From the NCBI GenBank assembly GCA_947599925.1, contig CANQFT010000003.1, positions 1 to 64,000 on the forward strand: a stretch of DNA of 64,000 nucleotides. Reading direction: 5' to 3'. This document shows positions 33,937-43,011 of the stretch, one piece after another (positions within the stretch are counted from its first letter, which is position 1; the number at the start of each line of letters is the position of its first letter). Both the position numbers and the translations under genes were made by a program. The DNA comes from an uncultured Oscillospiraceae bacterium (GTDB lineage Bacteria > Bacillota > Clostridia > Oscillospirales > Oscillospiraceae). Below the pieces are notes generated by a model. It did not search any database. It was not told the DNA's origin and saw only the letters and a program-made list of their open reading frames with translations.

Positions 33937-35050
33937 GCGGAAAAAAACGGCGAGCGGCGTCCCGGACGCCAGAGTCCGGCCCTGGGTGGTGACGACGCTG
34001 TCGGTCCTCTTTGTGCTGCTGGTGGCCCTCTGGGCCTGGTTCCAGCTGGGGACCTACGAGCAGGGCGTGCTGGACGTCTACGCCAACCAGCAAGACGGCT
34101 ATGTCCAGCTGGTGCTGGAGCAGATCCATCTGACGGAAAAGCGGGGCGGCACCGAGGCCCAGATCGAGGAGATCCTGGGCACGCTGGACGCCTCCACCAA
34201 CCGGTACTGGACCCTCTCCAAGCAGGAGTCGCTGATCTTTGTCAAGGACGTGATGGAGACAAACCGCTACCAGGGCTTCACCACCGCCACCTACTACCAG
34301 ACCAACTCCGCCCAGGACTTCGTGGCCCGGCTGGAGCAGGACCGTGTCACACACGAGACCATCCAGATCGACATCCACCCCTACATCGCCTCCGGCGTGC
34401 GCTTCACCTTCCAGGGGACGCCGTACCGGGTGTGCCTTTTGACCAACGCGGACACCGTTCTGGACCACAACGCCTACCTCACCGCCAAGATCAACCTGAT
34501 CACCCTGGGGCTGATCGCTCTGGTGGCCTTTGTGGTGGTCATCAACGTGCTGGCCTACCTGGCCGGCAGCTACCGCAAAAAGTACATGGAGACCTTCCAG
34601 GCCAACGAGGAGCTGATGCGCCAGGCGGAAAAGCTGAACCGGGTCCTGCAGAAAGAGGACCTCTACGACCCGCGGCGCACCGCCTACACCCGGCCCGCCC
34701 TGCCCATGATCTGGGAAAAGCTCACCGGCCGGGACCCCTGGCCCCTGTCCTTCCTCATCCTCCGCTGTCCGGGGCCGGAGGAGGAGAAGCGGTTTTTGCA
34801 GTTCACCCAGCTGCAGATGAACGAGAAGATCCTGCGGGTCTTTCTGGACGACACCCACATCTTGCTGATCCTCCTTCGCGTGGAGGAGCTGGAGCGCCAG
34901 GCCGTGGAGGAGAGCACCGGCATCCCCGGCGTGACCCTCACCGGCTCTCTGACGCTGACCCAGCCGCCCCAAGAGGGCCTGGCCGCGTGCTTTGACAGCT
35001 TTTGGGAAAGGACGGTAGACCATGAGAAACAGACTTTTGTGCAAGTATAA
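33929..35050 (+). CDS. Membrane sensor-like protein with a possible degenerate GGDEF-like domain
   Basis: A 373-aa protein with a first membrane segment at about 20-40, an extracytoplasmic domain (about 42-185), a second segment at about 190-212, a short coiled stretch (about 215-245) and a cytoplasmic domain whose start (DLYDPRRTAYTRPALPMIWE) and following PLSFLILRC strand resemble a GGDEF fold without its GGDEF motif. I infer an inactive nucleotide-cyclase relative or docking domain. This is uncertain. It overlaps the previous gene by 8 bases and the next by 29, so it is part of the XrtG operon. Confidence 0.6.
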   Translation: MAKRKKTASGVPDARVRPWVVTTLSVLFVLLVALWAWFQLGTYEQGVLDVYANQQDGYVQLVLEQIHLTEKRGGTEAQIEEILGTLDASTNRYWTLSKQESLIFVKDVMETNRYQGFTTATYYQTNSAQDFVARLEQDRVTHETIQIDIHPYIASGVRFTFQGTPYRVCLLTNADTVLDHNAYLTAKINLITLGLIALVAFVVVINVLAYLAGSYRKKYMETFQANEELMRQAEKLNRVLQKEDLYDPRRTAYTRPALPMIWEKLTGRDPWPLSFLILRCPGPEEEKRFLQFTQLQMNEKILRVFLDDTHILLILLRVEELERQAVEESTGIPGVTLTGSLTLTQPPQEGLAACFDSFWERTVDHEKQTFVQV

Positions 35051-35483
35051 GTTCAAGTTCTACCTGAACGCCAGCCACTACATCATCATCAACGGCAAAA
35101 AGGGCGCCTCCCACCCCCACACCTGGGAGTTCATCCTGGACGTTGTCCTGCCCAACAGCGAATTTGTCCAGTTCTCCGTCTACGAGCGGACCATCGAGGC
35201 CTTCTTCGCCGCCTACCAAAACCAGACCTTGAACGACATCGAGCCCTTTGACACCGTCATCCCCACGCTGGAGAACATGGTGGAGTATTTTGGCGAGGCC
35301 ATCGCCCAGCGCATCGCCGGGGCCGGCGGCACCCTGGAGCAGATTGAGGGCTCGGAGACCCCCACGCGGAGCTACATCATCTCCTACGCCCAGGACGAGC
35401 GGTATCTGGCCGGCGCGGACCGCTCCGCCCAGGCCGCCCTCTCCGACGTGCTGGACCAGGCGCTGGGCGAGGCGCTGAAATGA
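35022..35483 (+). CDS. PTPS/QueD-like protein of the XrtG locus, catalytic Cys replaced
   Basis: A 153-aa member of the 6-pyruvoyl-tetrahydropterin synthase-related family seen beside XrtG. The three zinc histidines are kept (ASH near 21, HPH near 31-33). Where QueD/PTPS has Cys four residues before the HxH pair this protein has Lys, so normal pterin or queuosine chemistry is unlikely. The start at 35022, after AAAGGA, lies inside the previous gene. The stop overlaps the next gene's ATG. The role in protein sorting is unknown. Confidence 0.75.
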   Translation: MRNRLLCKYKFKFYLNASHYIIINGKKGASHPHTWEFILDVVLPNSEFVQFSVYERTIEAFFAAYQNQTLNDIEPFDTVIPTLENMVEYFGEAIAQRIAGAGGTLEQIEGSETPTRSYIISYAQDERYLAGADRSAQAALSDVLDQALGEALK

Positions 35484-38152
35484 GCGCGGGCCGCCCGGAG
35501 CGAAGCGGGGGCCTGTCCTCTCCCGCCGGCGCCGTCACCCTGGACAGCCGCCAGGGTATGAGCCCGGTGCTGAAATGGTGCATCCTGGCCTCCATCGCCG
35601 TGGTCTACGCGCTGGTGGCCCTGGCCGTGACCTATCTGGTGTCCCGCAGCGGCCTCTACCCCAACGGCGCGGACACCATGTTCTACGTCTACCGGGGCGA
35701 TTTTCTCTACCGCTCCATCACCCAGGACCACAACTGGTATCCCATGCTGGACATGGCCTGGTATAACGGCGTGCAGACCTGGCGGTACTGGTCGCCCCTG
35801 TCGGCCTATGTCCTGGCCGCCTGTCAGGCCGTCATGGGCGGCAGCCCCTTCTCCGGCTACCTGCTGTGCGTGGGGCTGTTTTACTTTTTGAGCGCCATGG
35901 TGTGGCTGGTCATCGGCGTGACCCACGGTCGGCCCTGGATGGGCGCGTTTCTGGGCCTCCTCTGGTTCCTGGTACCCAACAACGCCTTTATGTTCTTCAT
36001 CGAGGGCGTGCTGGCCCGGTGTATGAGTATGTGCGTGCTGCCCTGGTTCGTGGTCAGCGTCTACGACTACCTCCACCGGCCCATCGAAAGGCGCTGGCCC
36101 TGCCTGGTGAGCCTCGTGGTCAGCTATGTGATCATCATCATGTGCCATCTGGGGTGGGCCGGGATGCTGGCCATCGCCCTGCTGATCTTCTTCCTCTTCC
36201 ACAAACTGCTCCACCTGAAAAAGTCCTCCGCCGCGCCGGTGTTGCCGGTGTTTTTGTGCCTGGCGCTGGGCCTTGCCATCACCGGGCTGTGGGTCTACCC
36301 CTCGTTGGTGGGCGGCATCACCGGCCTGGACTCCTCCTCCATTATGAAGAGCTATTTCCAGAGCCTCAGCGCCTCCATCAACCCCTTTTACGGGTACAGC
36401 GGCGGGGCCTGGAACCGCTGGGTCATCGACCCCAACTTCTCCTACTTCGGCTGTGTGTCCTTCGCCCTGTCCATCTTCGGTCTGCTGTTCTCCCGGCGGA
36501 CGGTGGCCCCGGGCTTTGCCACGGCCCTGTCCATCTGCCTGCTGTCCACCACGGCGGCCTACCCCATCATGGCGGTGATGCCCGGCGGGGAGTACCTCTG
36601 GATGCTGCGGTTCGTGTCCATCGCCCTGACCTTCCTGCTGGTGAGCTTCTTCCTCTGGCGCAGTCTGAAAAAACACTGGCAGGCCATTGTGGCGGTGCTG
36701 TTGGTGTGCGAGGTGGCCCTGTCCTATCCGCTGATCGTGGGGGACGCCAGCGCCCTGGCCCCGGAGGAGCGCTATGACCAGATCGCCCAGGACGACCTGA
36801 TCGACGTGGCCAAGCGCTCCACCACCCAGCGGTTTTCCATGGTGGAGCCCTTTGGCTCCGAGCTGGACGCCATCTACGTCAGCGCCGGCTACGGGGACGA
36901 CGCCGTGCCCACCAGCTACGGCCAGGGCATCCAGTCCGCGCCCCAGCACACCAACATCGTCCGCATCAACGAGGCCGCGGAGAGCGGGCAGTTCCTCTAT
37001 ATGTTCGACCGTCTTCTGGAGCTGGGCAACGACGTGGTCTCCGTGCCCGTCTACCGTCTGGACCCCCAGTACCAGGACCCCCAAACCCTGGACGACGCCG
37101 CCGCCGCGGTGGGCTACTCCCTGATCGCCCACAGCGACCGCTTCCGGGTCTATAAGCTCCGCGCCGCGCCCAAGACCGGGGCTTTCGGCGTGGTCAGCAA
37201 GTACCGGGCCGCCGCCATCGGCACCGACGCGGGCACCATCGCCATCGGCTTCCCCGCGGTGGAGGAGCTCCAGGAGCTGGTGCTGGACCAGTACACCTTC
37301 GAGGACCTGGAGGGGTACGACACCCTCTATCTGGCGGGCTTCAGCTACCACGACAAGGCCAAGGCCGAGGACTTGCTGCTCCGGCTCAGCGAAAACGGCA
37401 CCAGGGTGCTGATCCTGGCCGACGGCGTGCCCGACGAGGAGGACACCGGCTCAAAGACCTTCCTGGGCGTCAGCTGCAACCGGGTGAACTTCCAAAACGG
37501 CTACCCCGCTCTGGACACCATCGACGGCGTGCTGTACTGCGACCTCTTCCCCAGCGGCTACGCCGAGGACTGGCAGACGGTGTACGTCAACGGACTGGAC
37601 CAGGTCTGGGGCACCATCACCGACGTGCCGGAGGGGAAGATGGACTTCTACGGCACGGTGAAAAACGACAACATCATTTTCATCGGCCTGGCCCTCACCT
37701 ACCACTACTCTCTCACCCAGGACGCGGCGGTGGGCCGCCTGCTGTCCCACGCGCTGAATGTGGACCCCGGCGAACTGCCCCAGCGGGAGATCGTGCCCAT
37801 CGGCGTGGACTACCGGGACAACGTGATCACCGTGGACTCCCCCAGAGACAACGTGAACACCACCTTGAGCTATCACGACATCTTCCGGCCCGACCGGGAC
37901 ATCCAGGAGGTCAACCACCTCACCGTGGTCCAGCAGGGCAAAACGGTCATCCGTCTGGTCTACCCCTGCCTGGCGCCGGGACTGCTGATCTCCCTGGTGG
38001 GCCTGGCCCTGGCTGTGGGCTACATCCTCTGGTACCGGGCCCGCTGCCGCCGGGCCGCCGCCAAATCGAAGGCGGAACAAGCGCCCCCGCCGGAGGCTGA
38101 GACCGGGCCGGAGGTCGAGACCGAGCCGGAGACGCCGCCTACCCAGAGCTGA
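35480..38152 (+). CDS. Large polytopic PTPS-related membrane protein, GT-C-like
   Basis: An 890-aa protein with about 12 membrane segments in the first 430 residues, a large extracytoplasmic domain (about 440-830), one last membrane segment and an acidic Glu/Pro-rich tail. The early loop YPNGADTMFYVYRGDFLYRS with its acidic residues resembles GT-C glycosyltransferases, and the overall type matches the PTPS_related membrane family found in XrtG loci. It may add sugar from a lipid donor outside the membrane. It ends the operon and overlaps the PTPS-like gene by four bases. Confidence 0.7.
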   Translation: MSAGRPERSGGLSSPAGAVTLDSRQGMSPVLKWCILASIAVVYALVALAVTYLVSRSGLYPNGADTMFYVYRGDFLYRSITQDHNWYPMLDMAWYNGVQTWRYWSPLSAYVLAACQAVMGGSPFSGYLLCVGLFYFLSAMVWLVIGVTHGRPWMGAFLGLLWFLVPNNAFMFFIEGVLARCMSMCVLPWFVVSVYDYLHRPIERRWPCLVSLVVSYVIIIMCHLGWAGMLAIALLIFFLFHKLLHLKKSSAAPVLPVFLCLALGLAITGLWVYPSLVGGITGLDSSSIMKSYFQSLSASINPFYGYSGGAWNRWVIDPNFSYFGCVSFALSIFGLLFSRRTVAPGFATALSICLLSTTAAYPIMAVMPGGEYLWMLRFVSIALTFLLVSFFLWRSLKKHWQAIVAVLLVCEVALSYPLIVGDASALAPEERYDQIAQDDLIDVAKRSTTQRFSMVEPFGSELDAIYVSAGYGDDAVPTSYGQGIQSAPQHTNIVRINEAAESGQFLYMFDRLLELGNDVVSVPVYRLDPQYQDPQTLDDAAAAVGYSLIAHSDRFRVYKLRAAPKTGAFGVVSKYRAAAIGTDAGTIAIGFPAVEELQELVLDQYTFEDLEGYDTLYLAGFSYHDKAKAEDLLLRLSENGTRVLILADGVPDEEDTGSKTFLGVSCNRVNFQNGYPALDTIDGVLYCDLFPSGYAEDWQTVYVNGLDQVWGTITDVPEGKMDFYGTVKNDNIIFIGLALTYHYSLTQDAAVGRLLSHALNVDPGELPQREIVPIGVDYRDNVITVDSPRDNVNTTLSYHDIFRPDRDIQEVNHLTVVQQGKTVIRLVYPCLAPGLLISLVGLALAVGYILWYRARCRRAAAKSKAEQAPPPEAETGPEVETEPETPPTQS

Positions 38153-38158
38153 CAAAGA

Positions 38159-38215
38159 GACCCGGCCACCTCGGTGGCCGGGTCTTGCGTTGCGGCGGGC
38201 CGCAAAAAAATGTCA
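38159..38215. repeat. Copy of the post-terminator repeat module
   Basis: A 12-bp hairpin GACCCGGCCACC/GGTGGCCGGGTC, then CTTGCGTTGCGGCGGGCCGC and an A-tract, matching 2684-2736 almost base for base. Confidence 0.85.
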
Positions 38216-38249
38216 AAGAAGCCGGACGCTATCCAGCGTCCGGCTTCTT
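38216..38249. terminator. Terminator between convergent operons
   Basis: AAGAAGCCGGACGCT, ATCC loop, AGCGTCCGGCTTCTT. On the minus strand TTGACATTTTTTT follows, so it ends the flippase gene well. It may also act on the XrtG operon. Confidence 0.8.
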
Positions 38250-38254
38250 GACTG

Positions 38255-39835
38255 TCAGGGAAGTTTCAGCAGATCGGCCAGCTTGTCTCCCTTGGGCATG
38301 AGCTGGAGCTCGCTCCGGCTGAGCATTTTCAGCCAGACCACCAAGAAGGCGTACACCGCCACCGCGCAGAGGATGGCAAAGAGCAGGGACAGGGTGTTGC
38401 CCAGCGCCAGCCGGGCCAGACGGTAGCTGCCCCTGGCGACCAGGGCCATCACCGCCGTGGCCAGGGCCGGACCGAAGAAGAGGCGGAAGTAGCGGGGCGG
38501 ATGGGGCACGATGCGGCGGATGATGACAAAGTCCACCACCGCGGCCACAACGTAACAGCACAGGGTGCCCACAGGCGATCCAAAGATATTGACCCCCTCC
38601 ATGCCCACCAGGATGTAGTCGATGACCAGCATCACCGTCCCGGCGCAGACCATCACCACCACGGGCAGGTTCTGGCGCCCGTAGGACTGTATGACGGAAT
38701 TGCTGACCGACACCAGGCACACGAAGATGGACGCCAGCCCCAAAACGGACAACAGCGGCCCGGCCAGGGCCGGGTCCAGCCGGGGAAAGAGCATCTGGAC
38801 GATGGGCCCCGCCAGGGCCGCGATCCCCGCTCCCATGGGAAAGACCAGCAGGGCCGTGATGTGGAGGGACGCCTTGGTCAGCCGGGCCGCTTCCCGCCGC
38901 TTGGACACGGCCAGCGCCGCGGACACCGCGGGGATGACCGACACCGTCACCGCCATGATCAGCGAGGCGGGGAGATTGTAGATGTTCTTCACCGCCGCGT
39001 AAGTCCCGTAGAGGGCCAGGGAGTCCTCCACCGAGTAGCCCAGGGCGTCCTGGAGCCGGCCCTTGACCACGATGGGGTCGATGAAGTTGATGATGGACAC
39101 GGCGGAGGAGGTGAGGGTGATGGGGACGGCGATCTTCAGCAGGTCCTTCAGAATATCCCCGGTGGCGTCGGTGGGCTGGTCCGCCAGGGTCCGGGGCCGG
39201 AAGCGCAGGTACGCCAGGGCCATATAGCCCACCGCCAGGGCCGAGCCCAGCGTCACGCCAAACAGGGCGAACTCCGCCGAGCAGGTGCCGCCCAGAAAGA
39301 CCAGCGCCACCGCCAGGATGACCAGCTTGCCCCCGGCCTCTATCACCTGGCTGGCGGCGCTGGGGCGCATATTGGAGTGGCCCTGAAAGTATCCCCGAAA
39401 AGCGCCCATACAGCACACGCACACCACCGCCGGAGCCAGGGCCCGGATGCCCGGCGCCGCGTAGGGGTTGCGCTGTACCTGCGCGGAGAACCAGTCCGCG
39501 CCAAAGAGCATGAACAGACCGCCCGCCATGCCCAGGACGAAGAACAGCCCCAGGGCCGTGCGGAACACCTTTTGCACCTGCCGGTCCCGGCCCAGGGCGT
39601 GGTTGGCCGCCACCATCCGGCTCACGGCGGCGGGCAGTCCGGCGGTGGAGACGGTGAGCAGGATGCCGTAGATCTGGTAGGCGTCGTCAAAGCTGGCGTA
39701 GCCCTTGTCCCCCAGCATCCCCACGATGGGGATCTTGTAGACCGCGCCGATGACCTTCACCAGCGCCAGGGCGATGGCCATGGTGGCCACGCCGCCGAAG
39801 AAGGAACTTTTCTTTTGCTGTGCCACGGGCCTCAC
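38255..39835 (-). CDS. Polysaccharide/lipid II flippase of the MurJ/SpoVB (MOP) family
   Basis: A 526-aa protein with about 14 membrane segments. The N-terminal KKSSFFGGVATMAIALALVKVIGAVYKIP is typical of SpoVB/MurJ-like MOP exporters. It would move undecaprenyl-linked precursors across the membrane. The start is a GTG at 39835 (another GTG nine bases inside is possible). AsnB follows 27 bases away upstream on the same strand, so the operon runs ligase-asnB-flippase, which suggests wall-precursor modification and export. Confidence 0.85.
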   Translation of the reverse strand: MRPVAQQKKSSFFGGVATMAIALALVKVIGAVYKIPIVGMLGDKGYASFDDAYQIYGILLTVSTAGLPAAVSRMVAANHALGRDRQVQKVFRTALGLFFVLGMAGGLFMLFGADWFSAQVQRNPYAAPGIRALAPAVVCVCCMGAFRGYFQGHSNMRPSAASQVIEAGGKLVILAVALVFLGGTCSAEFALFGVTLGSALAVGYMALAYLRFRPRTLADQPTDATGDILKDLLKIAVPITLTSSAVSIINFIDPIVVKGRLQDALGYSVEDSLALYGTYAAVKNIYNLPASLIMAVTVSVIPAVSAALAVSKRREAARLTKASLHITALLVFPMGAGIAALAGPIVQMLFPRLDPALAGPLLSVLGLASIFVCLVSVSNSVIQSYGRQNLPVVVMVCAGTVMLVIDYILVGMEGVNIFGSPVGTLCCYVVAAVVDFVIIRRIVPHPPRYFRLFFGPALATAVMALVARGSYRLARLALGNTLSLLFAILCAVAVYAFLVVWLKMLSRSELQLMPKGDKLADLLKLP

Positions 39836-39862
39836 CTGCCTTTCTCCGCCCCCGGCCCCGCC

Positions 39863-41698
39863 TTATTCAAAGAACTGGCGGTGCCACTCCAGAAAGCTGT
39901 ATACGCTCCAGATGCGCTTCATGCCGCCGTTGTGCCCGGCGTGGTGGGTCTCCAGCAGGTCGTCCAGCGCGTCCACGCGGAAAAACTCCCCGGCGGCGGC
40001 GGAGTGGAAGCTGTCCCGGACCCGCTGGTAGAGGGCCTCTTGCCGCAGCCAGTCGTTCAGCGGCGTGATGAAGCCGATCTTGGGCATCTTGGCGCTCTTT
40101 TCCGGCAGGACCTTCCCCGCGGCCCGCCGGAGGGCCACCTTGGTCAGATCTTTTGTGACCCGGTAGCGGCTGGGGATGGACAGGGCCACATCCAGCACTT
40201 CCCGGTCCAGAAACGGCACCCGCAGTTCCAAGGACGCGGCCATGCTCATCTTGTCCGCCTTTTGCAGAATGTCGTAGGGCAGCCAGGCCCGCATATCGGC
40301 GTACTGCATCCGGGTCACTTCGTCCTCGCCGGCGACCTCGTCAAAGTAGGGCTTGGTGAGGCGCCAGGGCTCGGTGCGGTCATAGTCCCCGGCCAGATAG
40401 TTGTCCAGCTCTGAATACTGGAAGTTATAGTTGTTGCGGAGATACCGCCGCTCCAGGGGCAGACGGCCGCGGGTCAAAAACCGCTTGCCGTGGAAGTCGG
40501 GCAGGCGGGCGGCCACGCCGCCCGCGGCGGAGCGGAGAAACTGGGGCAGCTTCATGTACCGCTCAAAGTCCAGGCACTCCTTGTAGAAGTTGTACCCGCC
40601 AAAGAGCTCGTCGGCCCCCTCGCCGGAGAGGACCACCTTCACGTGCTGGGCCGCCATGCGGGTCAGGTAGTAGAGGGGGATGGCCGAGGGGTTGGGCAGG
40701 GGCTCGTCCATGTGGTACTGCACCTGGGGCACGGCGTCAAAAAAGTCCTGGGCGGTGATGGTGCGGGTGACGCACTCCACGCCGATCTTCTCCGCCAGCT
40801 CCTGGGCGTGGGTCAGCTCGCTGTACTTCTCCTCGGCGTAGCCAATGGAGAAGGCCCGCACATCCATGTCGTCCTTCAACAGCCGTGTCACATAGGAGGA
40901 GTCTACCCCGGAGGACAGAAAACAGCCCACCTTTACATCGGCGATGCGGTGGGCCCGGCAGGAGGCCCGGAAGGTGTCCTCGATGATGGTCTCCCAGTCG
41001 GACATGGACTTTTCCTCGTCGATGTGGTAGCGGATGGTGAAGTAGGGCCGGATGTCCAGCGTTCCGTTCTGGAAGGTGAAGGAGTGGCCCGCGGGGAGTT
41101 TTTTCACGCCGCGGAACAGGGTCTCCTGGTTGGGCAGGTACTCAAAGCACAGATAGGTCCCCAGCGCCTCCGATGCCAGGGATCTCTCAAAGGCCGGATG
41201 GTCCAGGAACGCCTTGATCTCGCTGGCGTACAGAAAGGCCCGGCCCTTTTGGTAGTAATAGTAGGGCTTGATGCCAAAGATGTCCCGCGCCCCAAAGAGG
41301 AGTTCCCGCTTCCTGTCGTAGATGACAAAGGCGAACATCCCACGCAGGCGCCGGGGCACGTCCTGGCCCCACTCCTCGTAGCCGTGGAGGATGACCTCGG
41401 TGTCCGTCCGCGTGGTGAACACATGGCCCCTGGCCTCCAGCTGGGTCCGCAGTTCCTGAAAGTTGTAGATCTCGCCGTTGAAGGTGATGACCAGGCTCTT
41501 GTCCTCGTTGAAGATGGGCTGGTCGCCGCCGTCCAGGTCGATGATGGACAGCCGCCGAAAGCCCAGGGCCGCCGCCTTTTCCACAAAGTAGCCGTCGGAG
41601 TCCGGGCCCCGGTGGACGATGCGGTCTGCCATGGCCCGCAGGGTCTCTGCCTTGTCATAGGACGCCCTGTCGTCCCAAAAGCCAACGATGCCGCACAT
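39863..41698 (-). CDS. asnB: AsnB-type glutamine-dependent amidotransferase
   Basis: A 611-aa class II glutamine amidotransferase plus ATP-pyrophosphatase domain. Cys2 (MCGIVGF) is the glutaminase nucleophile, and FLSSGVDSSYV is the PP-loop. AsnB makes asparagine, but close relatives in Firmicutes amidate peptidoglycan diaminopimelate or side-chain aspartate. Here it sits between an ATP-grasp ligase and a flippase, so an envelope role is plausible. The ATG at 41698 follows AAGGAGGGG. It is 12 bases after the ligase gene. Confidence 0.92.
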   Translation of the reverse strand: MCGIVGFWDDRASYDKAETLRAMADRIVHRGPDSDGYFVEKAAALGFRRLSIIDLDGGDQPIFNEDKSLVITFNGEIYNFQELRTQLEARGHVFTTRTDTEVILHGYEEWGQDVPRRLRGMFAFVIYDRKRELLFGARDIFGIKPYYYYQKGRAFLYASEIKAFLDHPAFERSLASEALGTYLCFEYLPNQETLFRGVKKLPAGHSFTFQNGTLDIRPYFTIRYHIDEEKSMSDWETIIEDTFRASCRAHRIADVKVGCFLSSGVDSSYVTRLLKDDMDVRAFSIGYAEEKYSELTHAQELAEKIGVECVTRTITAQDFFDAVPQVQYHMDEPLPNPSAIPLYYLTRMAAQHVKVVLSGEGADELFGGYNFYKECLDFERYMKLPQFLRSAAGGVAARLPDFHGKRFLTRGRLPLERRYLRNNYNFQYSELDNYLAGDYDRTEPWRLTKPYFDEVAGEDEVTRMQYADMRAWLPYDILQKADKMSMAASLELRVPFLDREVLDVALSIPSRYRVTKDLTKVALRRAAGKVLPEKSAKMPKIGFITPLNDWLRQEALYQRVRDSFHSAAAGEFFRVDALDDLLETHHAGHNGGMKRIWSVYSFLEWHRQFFE

Positions 41699-41710
41699 GG
41701 CCGCCCCTCC

Positions 41711-42973
41711 TTACGCCTTGAATTTCTTCCTCTGCTTGGTCATAAAATAGGCCGGGTAGAGCCGCCGGAGGAAATTGCGCTCCCCCTCGTAGGCCAGAGG
41801 GTCGTGGACGCAGCTGCGCCGCTGGCGGCTGGGAAAGAGGGCAGCCAGCAGCCCGGAGGGATTTCCGCCCCTGGCGTAGAGCTGGGCCACCCGCTGGCGC
41901 AGCGCGTCGTCCTTGATGTAGTCCATCAAAACGTCCTTTGGCACCACGGTGTAGAGACTCTCTTCGTTGTCGGCGATGACCTCGCCCTCGAAGTCCTTTT
42001 CGTAGATGAGGTCGTCCACGATCCACTTCACCGCGTTGAAGCCAGAGCCGGTGATGTAGAAGTTGCTCCGGCCCAGACGGGTGTTGATCTCAAAGAACCG
42101 GAAGGAACCGTCCCGGCTGTCATATTTCACATCAAAGTTGGCAAAGCCCGTGTAGCCCACGTGCTCCAACAGCCGTTTGGCGTGGTCCATGATCTCCCGG
42201 TTCACATCGTTCAGAATGGCCACGGGATTGCCCACGCCCATGGCGGCGTTGTCCTCCAGCAGACAGTGCCCGCTGGCGAAGAAGCGGCACTTGCCGTGGC
42301 GGTCGCAGTAGACGGTGAGGATACGCATATTGTAGTCCAGGCCGGGGATGGTGTCCTGAATGAGCATTTTATAATTATAGCCGCTTTTACCCAGTTTGTC
42401 CAGCATGGCTTCCAGCTCTTCCGGCGTGTCCATGCGAAAGACCTTTTTCTTCCCCTCGAACTTGGCGTAGTGGTAGGCCGCCGAGGAGGCGGGCTTGGCG
42501 ATGACGGGATAGGGGAAGTCCAGCTCCAAAGGCCGGGGGTCCCGCACGTCGTAGACAAAGGTCTTGGGGTAGGGCACGCCCAGCTCGTCGCAGATGGCGT
42601 AAAAGCTGTCCTTGAGCACCAGGCGGTCCAGAAGTTCCTGGCCGATGTAGGGGATGATGTACCAGGGCTCCAGCGCGGCGCGGTTTTCCACGATCATGCG
42701 GACATACCAGTCCCCGCAGGCCATCAGCAGCAGTTTTTTGCCCGGCCTGGCCCGGGCGATCTCCACCAGCCGCTCCACGAATGTGCCGGGCGCATCCATG
42801 TCGGGGATGATGAGGTTTTCGATGATGCTGGAGCGGGAGACCATCATACTCTTGCACATACTCACCGCCAGGGATTTTACGCCGTACTCCGCGTGAAAGC
42901 TCCGGGCCAGGGAATAGGTGGTGATGTCCCCGCCCAAAATGACGGGCAGAAATTCGATCTCTTTGGTGTTCAA
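41711..42973 (-). CDS. ATP-grasp carboxylate-amine ligase
   Basis: A 420-aa ATP-grasp enzyme: YPVIAKPASSAAYH (ATP-binding lysine), KMLIQDTIPG, and FFEINTRLGRSN (metal Glu/Asn). The family includes D-aspartate ligases that add a residue to peptidoglycan stem peptides. With AsnB next to it, an add-then-amidate pathway is possible, but the substrate cannot be read. It starts with TTG at 42973 after GGGAGG. The promoter region is occupied by the six-hairpin element, giving two -10 boxes. Confidence 0.75.
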   Translation of the reverse strand: MNTKEIEFLPVILGGDITTYSLARSFHAEYGVKSLAVSMCKSMMVSRSSIIENLIIPDMDAPGTFVERLVEIARARPGKKLLLMACGDWYVRMIVENRAALEPWYIIPYIGQELLDRLVLKDSFYAICDELGVPYPKTFVYDVRDPRPLELDFPYPVIAKPASSAAYHYAKFEGKKKVFRMDTPEELEAMLDKLGKSGYNYKMLIQDTIPGLDYNMRILTVYCDRHGKCRFFASGHCLLEDNAAMGVGNPVAILNDVNREIMDHAKRLLEHVGYTGFANFDVKYDSRDGSFRFFEINTRLGRSNFYITGSGFNAVKWIVDDLIYEKDFEGEVIADNEESLYTVVPKDVLMDYIKDDALRQRVAQLYARGGNPSGLLAALFPSRQRRSCVHDPLAYEGERNFLRRLYPAYFMTKQRKKFKA

Positions 42974-43011
42974 GTGGCCGCGCCTCCCTAAAAAGAACCG
43001 GAATCAAAGGT

